Source: Methylomonas sp.
Lineage (GTDB): Bacteria; Pseudomonadota; Gammaproteobacteria; Methylococcales; Methylomonadaceae
Direction: 5' to 3'
DNA length: 6,826 bases
Assembly (NCBI GenBank): GCA_026990815.1
Contig: JALXCS010000124.1
Coordinates: forward strand, 1 to 6,826
Of this stretch, positions 1 through 6,075 are shown piece after piece (within the stretch, counting starts at the first letter, position 1; every line of letters begins with the position of its first letter). The notes beneath the pieces were generated by a model that worked only from the letters and a program-made list of their open reading frames with translations, had not been told where the DNA came from and searched no databases. A program made the translations under genes and the position numbers.

Positions 1-60
1 TTGGGAGATCTTACGCCAGATGAAGTCTATTTAAATTTGCCACGGCAATTAGTGGCTTAA
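1..60 (+). CDS. IS3-family transposase (integrase core), C-terminal end only
   Basis: The frame is open from base 1 and stops at TAA 58-60, giving the last 19 residues of a protein whose start lies outside the window. The peptide begins LGDLTPDEVY and continues with an N-L-P-R stretch. This matches the conserved tail of IS3-family OrfB (DDE integrase-core) transposases, where a 'SLG..TPDEVY' block closes the catalytic domain. The family call is from remembered consensus, on a very short stretch. The DNA just downstream also resembles an IS3-type 3' end, which supports the call. Whether the full element is intact cannot be seen. Confidence 0.7.
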   Translation: MGDLTPDEVYLNLPRQLVA

Positions 61-90
61 TGAACAAGGCAGCATGATCACTTAAAAAGC

Positions 91-109
91 CGATTGGACT
101 GTCCAATCG
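91..109. repeat. Perfect 9-bp inverted repeat in the IS end
   Basis: CGATTGGAC is followed by one T and then its exact reverse complement GTCCAATCG. As RNA it could fold into an 8-bp stem with a 3-base loop. No T-run follows, so it is not a canonical intrinsic terminator. It overlaps the probable terminal inverted repeat and may be part of the transposase binding site, or may limit read-through between the insertion sequence and its surroundings. The symmetry is seen directly; the role is unknown. Confidence 0.6.
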
Positions 110-121
110 ATTGGGGCCATT

Positions 122-214
122 TCTGAAGGGAAAAAGAAGTCGATTGTTAGTGCATTTAAAGAGATAGTTTACTATAATGTAAGCGAAAAACTACTCAAGC
201 GGTGGTTTCAATAA
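122..214 (+). pseudogene. Possible 3' stump of a gene interrupted by the IS
   Basis: Directly after the probable IS boundary, one frame reads 30 codons to TAA 212-214. The peptide is rich in Lys and aromatic residues, beginning SEGKKKSIVSAF and ending LLKRWFQ. It has no start codon of its own near the IS edge, as expected for the end of a disrupted gene. I do not recognise the family. At this length an open frame can arise by chance in AT-rich DNA, so the call rests on position and a protein-like composition only. Confidence 0.25.
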
Positions 215-546
215 TTATAATAAACAATGATTTTTAAAAAAATTAGAGAAGTTTTTTTAAGTTCGGTTTACTTTGTTGTGTTTATTTCTTTGCCTGTATG
301 CTATTAGTGCTGACCAAATAATATCCAAACACATTCAATTCCAAAGTTATTTTTTATTTACTATTAAATGCTTTAAGTATTTTTGAGAACTTTAGCGTCC
401 AACTTACTGAGCTAAAAACCACATAATTATCATTCTTGCATAGGGTGAAATCTTAACTACCTTTATTAAGAGATTACTTCGGTTTTTTGATGATCGTCAT
501 ACATCAAAATTTAGTTCTAATAAAAGAAAATGGAAGCAAAGGCTTT
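215..546. other. AT-rich intergenic region and probable pgaA leader
   Basis: I see no supportable gene here. Perfect TATAAT hexamers occur at 173-178 (just upstream of this region) and 216-221, but neither has a convincing -35 at 16-18 bases. CATAAT at 422-427 is a weaker candidate. AATCTTAA (449-456) can pair imperfectly with the TTAA...GATT block at 466-475, leaving a two-base bulge, and a T-run follows at 483-488; this could be a leader hairpin. In E. coli the pgaA leader is long and is the target of CsrA repression. Here I see no clear series of GGA motifs in hairpin loops, so that control is not demonstrated. Confidence 0.4.
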
Positions 547-3021
547 ATGTTCTCCCTGATAATAAAAAAAAATCTCACTGTTGTTGTTATCTTTTTTAGT
601 TTATTTAGTTGTGTATCCTTTGCGTTGGCAAATGAAAACGATACCCGTTATCAAACGGCATTAAAACTTGCTCGTGAGGGTAAGCTGGAAAAGTCAATCA
701 GTATTTTTCAGGATATCGTGGTCCGTCAGCCTGACAATTTACGGTATCGGTATGATTACATCCTGATTTCAAATTGGGCGGGTATGGATGGTCAAGTTTT
801 GACACAGGCAAAAAAAATAGACTTAACTAAAGCTCCAGTCTATGTGCTTGAATCTGTAGCCAGAGCCATGCGAAATAAAAAACAGTTCAAGGAAAGTGAA
901 AAGCTGTATCGTCTGGCATTAAAAAAAATCCCCGATAGAATTCAGTCCAAAGTAGGTTTGGCTTTAGTGCTGACGGATCAAAAGAAAACCAAGGAAGCAT
1001 TAAAAAGGCTTTTGCCATTAAAAGAAAAACATTCTCAAAACATTGATGTTTTTTCCGCTCTTGCCTACGCCTACGAAACTGAAAGACGTTGGTTTCTGGC
1101 TCTAGCTGCTTATGATCGGATTTTAAGCATTAATCCCCAGAACCAATATGCCCAAAGAAACCGGATTTTTATTCTGGATAGAATTGGCGCTTCTTCGACC
1201 GCTATGGCTGAAGCCAAAAAGTTTGCGCCTTTATTCAGCAAACAAGAGATGGCAAAAATTCGCTGGAACAGGGCTGCTTTTCTGGTTCGAGCGGGGAAAA
1301 TTGGCAAGCAGGATGGTAGTCCTCGATTTAAGGAGATGGATGAAGCCATCAGGCACATCAAGGAAAATATTGAGTTTACCAAAACTTTGCCTGAAACAGC
1401 ATCAAAAACCTGGTTGACCAGAGCAAAGTTTGATCTGATCGTTGCCTTACACGGACGTTATGAAATGCAGGATGTAGTTGATCAATACCTGAAGTTAAAA
1501 CATCAAAATATCAGTTTTCCTGCGTATGTTTTGATACCGGTTGCAGATGCTTTTCTTTATTTGCAGAAACCCGAAACCGCAATTGAGTTATATCAGACGG
1601 CTTTAAAACAAACTGAAGGTCGAAGAGTCACCGATCAGATTTTTTACGCCAAAGTTTCCCTCTATTTTGCGCTGTTAGAAGCAGAGAGAAATGATCAGGC
1701 ATCTGCCTGGGTCCAGAAATTGGCTGCTTTAGAGCCAGTCAAAATAAAATTAAGAAAGGCAGCTAAAAAACCGGCAAGGAAAAAGGATAATTCCAGGAGG
1801 TTGACGGTGGAAATGTTATTGGCAATGGACAGGGCCTATAACGACGATTTGCAGGGGGCACAAACACGTTTGGAAAAATTATTGAAGAATGCCCCATTCA
1901 ATCAGGAAATAAGACTTTCTCTGGCAAATGTTTACTATTGGCGAGGCTGGCCAAGAAAAGCAGAGAAATTGTATCAATTGGCCAAGGCTGGAGAGCCGGA
2001 TAATATCGAAATTCAGATCAGCCATATTCAGAACCTGGTTGATCTCAAAAAATATCAGCAAGTTGAATTTGAACTTAACCGACTGAAGAAAAAATACTCT
2101 TATCACTTGGAATTGCAAAGGCAATCCCGGTTATGGGATATCCACAATAATTGGGAGTTTGATTTTGAGGTAAATGGTAGTCGAAGTTCTGGTTCTCAGG
2201 AAGGGAGTAGAGATCTTGGTTTTGAAAGCTATTTATTTGCACCGCCTGTTGCTTATAATTACCGACCTTTTATTCATTATAAGTGGGCTCAGGGATTATT
2301 CCCTGAAGGTCATGGCTCAGCTCATCGAGAAGGTCTGGGTATTGAGTATTCAATACCTGACTGGCTGATAACGGCAGAACTCCACCACAATTTTTTTGCC
2401 AGAAACAATCGATTTGGTGGGCGAATAGCTGCCGAATATGCCTATGATGATTATTTGAGTTTTTTTGCAAGTTTTGACTCCTTAAGTGTTGAAACGCCAT
2501 TACGGGCGTTAAGCAGTAATATCGATGCCAAATCGGTGAATGGTGGTATCAGTTATCGAATTTCCGAATCAAGACAATTCAAGCTGAATGCCGGTTATAT
2601 GGCTTTCAGTGATGATAATGACCGATACAGTGTCTCAGGTTCTTATTATGAGCGCTGGTTTGCCAGTGCTCACTTTAAGTTTGCTACTGAATTTGAAGTT
2701 TATCATTCTGGCAACAGTTCCAATCAGGGACCTTACTATAGTCCAACTAAAGATTTGTCATTTGGGGTGACCCTAGATAACCAATATCTGACTTATCGAC
2801 ATTACGACTTCACCATGCACCAGAACCTGAAGTTCAATATTGGCGGATATTGGCAGGAAAGTTTTAACACAGGGGTAGTTGGCAGCATTTTATACGAACA
2901 CCAGTGGAGCGCGTGGGATCAGATCAGTTTGGCTTACGGTATTACCGGTTTCAGTCGTTTATATGATGGCGTCCGTGAAAATGGCTGGGAAGCTTATTTA
3001 CGTTTGAACTGGAGATTCTGA
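547..3021 (+). CDS. pgaA: PgaA, PNAG outer-membrane export porin
   Basis: PgaA exports partly deacetylated PNAG across the outer membrane. From ATG 547 the protein is 824 residues (E. coli PgaA is 807). Residues 1-28 form a signal peptide: KK, a hydrophobic core, and cleavage after FALA. Residues about 30-515 are helical TPR-like repeats, including a well-conserved YYWRGWPRKAEKLY block at 463-476. Residues about 530-824 show alternating beta-strands rich in Tyr, Phe and Trp, with PgaA-like blocks TPLRA (650-654) and GPYYSP (728-733), and end in NWRF, a typical barrel C-terminus. An in-frame TTG at 487 would add 20 residues but has no ribosome site and would bury the signal peptide; ATG 547 has GGAAG at 532-536. 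A basic segment at 398-418 interrupts the repeat region. First gene of the operon; pgaB follows after one base. Confidence 0.93.
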   Translation: MFSLIIKKNLTVVVIFFSLFSCVSFALANENDTRYQTALKLAREGKLEKSISIFQDIVVRQPDNLRYRYDYILISNWAGMDGQVLTQAKKIDLTKAPVYVLESVARAMRNKKQFKESEKLYRLALKKIPDRIQSKVGLALVLTDQKKTKEALKRLLPLKEKHSQNIDVFSALAYAYETERRWFLALAAYDRILSINPQNQYAQRNRIFILDRIGASSTAMAEAKKFAPLFSKQEMAKIRWNRAAFLVRAGKIGKQDGSPRFKEMDEAIRHIKENIEFTKTLPETASKTWLTRAKFDLIVALHGRYEMQDVVDQYLKLKHQNISFPAYVLIPVADAFLYLQKPETAIELYQTALKQTEGRRVTDQIFYAKVSLYFALLEAERNDQASAWVQKLAALEPVKIKLRKAAKKPARKKDNSRRLTVEMLLAMDRAYNDDLQGAQTRLEKLLKNAPFNQEIRLSLANVYYWRGWPRKAEKLYQLAKAGEPDNIEIQISHIQNLVDLKKYQQVEFELNRLKKKYSYHLELQRQSRLWDIHNNWEFDFEVNGSRSSGSQEGSRDLGFESYLFAPPVAYNYRPFIHYKWAQGLFPEGHGSAHREGLGIEYSIPDWLITAELHHNFFARNNRFGGRIAAEYAYDDYLSFFASFDSLSVETPLRALSSNIDAKSVNGGISYRISESRQFKLNAGYMAFSDDNDRYSVSGSYYERWFASAHFKFATEFEVYHSGNSSNQGPYYSPTKDLSFGVTLDNQYLTYRHYDFTMHQNLKFNIGGYWQESFNTGVVGSILYEHQWSAWDQISLAYGITGFSRLYDGVRENGWEAYLRLNWRF
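3011..3014 (+). promoter_or_regulatory. pgaB ribosome binding site inside the pgaA 3' end
   Basis: GGAG lies 8 bases before ATG 3023, within the last codons of pgaA. It fixes the pgaB start and implies that ribosomes finishing pgaA can reload on pgaB. Confidence 0.6.
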
Positions 3022-3022
3022 G

Positions 3023-4753
3023 ATGACAAGAATATTGATTTTTATTGCTCTCGTGATTTCATTATTTGATTCCCCAGTTTACGCGGAAAAAAATGAATTT
3101 ATCACTTTATGTTATCACGACATTATCGAAGGGTTGACAGATAAACTTGACCCGGATCAGATGGCAGTTGGTACTGATAATCTGGTTGCCCAGTTTTCCT
3201 GGTTAAAGGAGCATGGTTATAACATCATCAGTCTTCAGGATATTCTGGATGCGCAGCAAGGTAAAAAAGATCTCCCTGAGAAGGCGGTTTTAATCACTAT
3301 TGATGATGGCTATGTCAGTGTCTATAAGTATCTTTATCCGTTATTAAAAATGTATAACTACACTGCAGTTGTAGCCGTAGTTGGAAAATGGTTGTCCGCT
3401 AAGCCCGGAGAGACAGTTAAATATGGAGATAGGGATACCAAACCAAGAAGTTTCTTTCTTAGCTGGGAGCAACTTAAGGAAATGCAGGACTCAGGTTATA
3501 TTGAAATTGCCTCCCACAGCTTTGATTTACATCATGGTGAATTGGGTAATCCCCAGGGGAATATTCAACCTGCCGCAACAACTCGTAAATATTATAAGCA
3601 AGCTAGGCGATATGAAACAGATCAGGAATATTACAAGCGGATAAAAACTGACTTAAAAACCAATTCCGAGTTAATAGAAAAGCATACTGGTTATCGTCCC
3701 CGGACAATTGTTTGGCCTTATGGCGCTCATTCTGAATGGACTATAGAAATAGCCAGAGAACTAGGGATGCCTGTGACCATGACATTGAAATCGGGAAGGA
3801 ATCATTTAAATGATATTCCTGCAATTCGGCGTATTTTGGCAGTTAGTAACCCTACATTAAGTGATTTTGTCTATGAAATAGAAGAACAAAAAACCAGGCA
3901 AGATCCGATACGGGCAATTCGTTTGAATCTGGATGATATTTACAGCAAAGACAAGAAAATATTTACCCGAAACTTTGATCGGATGCTAGACCGAATCAAG
4001 GCTATGAAAATCAATACCGTTTATATCACTGCCTATTCAGATACCGATCATGACGGATATGCGGATGCCGTTTATTTTCCCAGCCGATATTTACCAACCA
4101 GGGCAGATATTTTAAATCGAGTCTCCTGGCAGATAGAAACCAGGGCCGGAGATCCAAACCGAATTAATGTACATATGGTCATGCCGGTTAGTGCATTTAA
4201 ATATCAACATCGACAATTAACAGAAAAAGAAATTATTGAATTATTCGGAGATGTTGCGAAATTTTCCTATACCGAGGGAATCTTGTTTTTGGATGAAAAA
4301 GGGGAAGGGGCAGAAGATTTATTAGAAAAACTGATTGAGAAGGTTAAGTATTACCGTTCTCGAGTAAAAAATGCAGCATTGCTGTTATCTGACCAAAGAG
4401 TTATGAATGCGAAAAACCAGACTCAATTCTGGCCGGATTTACAAAAAAAATATAACTCGTTTGTGATCAATGTTGATTCAGGTTTCCAGACACCAGAACG
4501 CCACATTGAATCGATACTGAATGCACTACCCAAAAGTAACAACCTCAAAAATTTTGTTTTTGAATTGCAAACAATCAATAAAAAAACTGGTGAACAAATT
4601 CCGGCAAGTATTTTGAGTTCAGAGATTGATTTTTTATTGCAAAAAAATGCCTTGCAGCTTAGCCATTATCCAGATGATGTTACGGGCAATCATCCGCCAT
4701 TGGAATTAATCAAATCCAAAATTTCGGTGAATGATTTTCCCTTCAGGAATTGA
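3023..4753 (+). CDS. pgaB: PgaB, periplasmic PNAG de-N-acetylase with reduced C-terminal domain
   Basis: PgaB removes a fraction of the N-acetyl groups from PNAG in the periplasm, a step needed for export through PgaA. The protein is 576 residues against about 672 in E. coli. Residues 1-21 are a signal peptide ending in VYA with no lipobox Cys, whereas E. coli PgaB is an outer-membrane lipoprotein. Residues about 25-290 form the carbohydrate esterase 4 (polysaccharide deacetylase) domain: YHDI (31-34), TIDDGY with Asp94 and Asp95 (92-97), metal ligands His165 and His170 in an ASH-x4-H block, RYE (196-198) and WPYG (231-234). These look catalytically complete. Residues about 294-576 correspond to the GH153-type hydrolase/PNAG-binding domain, with landmarks RAIRLNLDD, NTVYITAYSD, DADAVYFP-like text near 345-353, MVMPVSAF (385-392), VFELQ (512-516) and YPDD (549-552). 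The usual ILFHDD active-site block reads ILFLDE (420-425) and about 100 residues are absent downstream and around it, so hydrolase activity is doubtful. Confidence 0.93.
   Translation: MTRILIFIALVISLFDSPVYAEKNEFITLCYHDIIEGLTDKLDPDQMAVGTDNLVAQFSWLKEHGYNIISLQDILDAQQGKKDLPEKAVLITIDDGYVSVYKYLYPLLKMYNYTAVVAVVGKWLSAKPGETVKYGDRDTKPRSFFLSWEQLKEMQDSGYIEIASHSFDLHHGELGNPQGNIQPAATTRKYYKQARRYETDQEYYKRIKTDLKTNSELIEKHTGYRPRTIVWPYGAHSEWTIEIARELGMPVTMTLKSGRNHLNDIPAIRRILAVSNPTLSDFVYEIEEQKTRQDPIRAIRLNLDDIYSKDKKIFTRNFDRMLDRIKAMKINTVYITAYSDTDHDGYADAVYFPSRYLPTRADILNRVSWQIETRAGDPNRINVHMVMPVSAFKYQHRQLTEKEIIELFGDVAKFSYTEGILFLDEKGEGAEDLLEKLIEKVKYYRSRVKNAALLLSDQRVMNAKNQTQFWPDLQKKYNSFVINVDSGFQTPERHIESILNALPKSNNLKNFVFELQTINKKTGEQIPASILSSEIDFLLQKNALQLSHYPDDVTGNHPPLELIKSKISVNDFPFRN
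4745..4748 (+). promoter_or_regulatory. pgaC ribosome binding site
   Basis: AGGA lies 7 bases before ATG 4756, inside the last codons of pgaB. This favours ATG 4756 over the in-frame TTG at 4750, which would leave almost no spacing. Confidence 0.6.
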
Positions 4754-4755
4754 AT

Positions 4756-6075
4756 ATGACTGATTTCATTGCTGTTACCAATCAGTTACTCCTGCATTTG
4801 AATATCGTCTGGATAAATATAACACCGGAAAATTTTTTTAAAGGCGCGTTTTATTTTGCTTTTTTCTATCCAGTGTTCATGTCGTATGTCTGGATTACCG
4901 GCGCTTTGGTTTATTACTGGCGCAGGGAAAGAGGCAAAAGGCATACCGTAGAATATCCCCCGGCTTTGGCAGAGTATCCCGGGGTATCAATTTTGGTTCC
5001 TTGCTTCAATGAGTCCTCTATTGCAGAAGAAACCATTGCTTTCTTGATGAAGCAAAATTATCCGACTTTTGAGATTATCGCTATCAATGATGGCAGTTCA
5101 GATGACACTGCAGAAATTCTAGATAGCTTGGCTGAACGTTATGACAATGTTCGGGTAGTCCAGTTTAAAAAAAACCAGGGTAAGGCGATGGCATTACGGG
5201 CTGGAGCATTACTTTCTCAATATGAATTTTTGATTTGTATTGATGGGGATGCCTTACTATCTCCTAATGCTTCTATTTGGATTATCAAGCACTTTTTATC
5301 AAGCCCCAGGGTTGGTGCGGTAACTGGAAATCCACGAATAAGGACTCGTTCCACTTTATTGGGAAAAATTCAGGTCGGGGAGTTTTCAGCTGTGGTTGGC
5401 TTGATTAAAAGAGCGCAAAGAAATTATGGCAGGTTGTTCAGCGTTTCTGGTGTAGTAACCGGATTTCGCAAGGCGGCATTGCACCGGGTAGGCTACTGGT
5501 CAATCGATATGATTACTGAAGATATTGATATTACCTGGAAATTGCAAATGGATCATTGGGATGTTCGTTTTGAGGCAAATGCCACCTCTTGGATATTGAT
5601 GCCGGAAACTTTCAAAGGTTTGTGGAAACAACGGTTACGTTGGGCGCAAGGTGGCGCCGAAGTGATGATCCGTTATTTTAAAAAAATGATGAACTGGCGG
5701 GCAAGACGTATGTGGCCAATATTTGCAGATTATTGTGCCAGTTTGTTGTGGTCATACACTATCGTTTTAGTGTTTCTATTATGGATTTATGGCCAATTTA
5801 TGTCATTACCATCGATGCTTAAATCTGAGCTTTATATGCCGGAGTGGCTAGGTTTGTTATTCGGTATGACTTTTGCCTTGCAGTTTGTTGTCAGTATGAT
5901 TATAGATTCACGTTATGAAAAAGATGTGGGCAAAACTTATTATTGGTTAATTTGGTATCCGATTGTTTATTGGTTGATTAGTGTTTCCACAGCAATTGTG
6001 GCTTTTCCAAAAGCTCTGTTTAAACGCAGTGGGTCCAGAGCGGTCTGGACCAGCCCAGATAGAGGATTACGATGA
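4756..6075 (+). CDS. pgaC: PgaC, PNAG synthase glycosyltransferase (GT2)
   Basis: PgaC is the inner-membrane processive synthase that polymerises UDP-GlcNAc into beta-1,6-linked poly-GlcNAc and, with PgaD, moves it to the periplasm. From ATG 4756 it is 439 residues, close to E. coli PgaC (441). A transmembrane stretch at about 28-54 precedes a cytoplasmic GT2 domain (about 75-300). Visible motifs are VPCFNE (81-86), NDGSSDDT with Asp112, DGD (163-165), a highly conserved GNPRIRTRSTL-type block (191-201), TED with probable base Asp256, and QRLRW (292-296), the QxxRW signature of processive synthases. Further membrane segments lie at about 327-347, 365-383 and 396-417. The C-terminus WTSPDRG is also PgaC-like. 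No key residue is missing. In E. coli the PgaC-PgaD pair is activated by c-di-GMP. The gene starts 2 bases after pgaB and overlaps pgaD. Confidence 0.96.
   Translation: MTDFIAVTNQLLLHLNIVWINITPENFFKGAFYFAFFYPVFMSYVWITGALVYYWRRERGKRHTVEYPPALAEYPGVSILVPCFNESSIAEETIAFLMKQNYPTFEIIAINDGSSDDTAEILDSLAERYDNVRVVQFKKNQGKAMALRAGALLSQYEFLICIDGDALLSPNASIWIIKHFLSSPRVGAVTGNPRIRTRSTLLGKIQVGEFSAVVGLIKRAQRNYGRLFSVSGVVTGFRKAALHRVGYWSIDMITEDIDITWKLQMDHWDVRFEANATSWILMPETFKGLWKQRLRWAQGGAEVMIRYFKKMMNWRARRMWPIFADYCASLLWSYTIVLVFLLWIYGQFMSLPSMLKSELYMPEWLGLLFGMTFALQFVVSMIIDSRYEKDVGKTYYWLIWYPIVYWLISVSTAIVAFPKALFKRSGSRAVWTSPDRGLR
6062..6066 (+). promoter_or_regulatory. pgaD ribosome binding site
   Basis: GAGGA lies 5 bases before ATG 6072, inside the last codons of pgaC. 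Together with the ATGA stop/start overlap at 6072-6075 it points to translational coupling of pgaD to pgaC. Confidence 0.55.

Larger units (their letters stand above)
1..119 (+). mobile_element. Right end of an IS3-family insertion sequence
   Basis: The transposase stop at 58-60 is followed by about 60 non-coding bases containing GCATGATCACTTAAAAA and then GTCCAATCGATTGGGGCCA. This layout, ending in a purine-rich run and CCA, is typical of the 3' end of IS3-family elements, whose termini end in CA. I place the boundary at about base 119; this is inference, because the left inverted repeat and the target duplication are not in the window. The element points toward the pga operon and ends about 430 bases before pgaA. 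Confidence 0.55.

Noticed and set aside
173..221. Two perfect TATAAT hexamers (173-178 and 216-221) as pga promoters.
   Set aside because: Neither has a recognisable -35 at 16-18 bases, and such hexamers are common by chance in AT-rich DNA.
227..307. A 26-codon frame from ATG 227 to TAG 305-307 encoding a short hydrophobic peptide beginning MIFKKIREVF.
   Set aside because: There is no ribosome binding site, the region is very AT-rich and I recognise no family. It resembles a signal peptide or single helix by composition only.
487..546. A longer pgaA starting at TTG 487, or at ATG 490.
   Set aside because: No ribosome site precedes either codon, and the extra N-terminal residues would displace the clear signal peptide that starts at ATG 547.
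604..612. A lipobox-like LFSC within the PgaA signal peptide (Cys22).
   Set aside because: Phe at the -2 position is atypical, the hydrophobic core continues past it, and FALA gives a normal type I cleavage site. PgaA family members are barrel porins, not lipoproteins.
1110..1382. An open frame on the - strand inside pgaA, and similar overlapping frames elsewhere in the operon.
   Set aside because: These overlap strongly supported genes, lack ribosome sites and have no recognisable motifs; they are shadows of the true coding frame.
4750..4755. A pgaC start at TTG 4750 overlapping the pgaB stop.
   Set aside because: AGGA at 4745-4748 is too close to it; ATG 4756 has proper 7-base spacing and gives a length close to E. 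coli PgaC.
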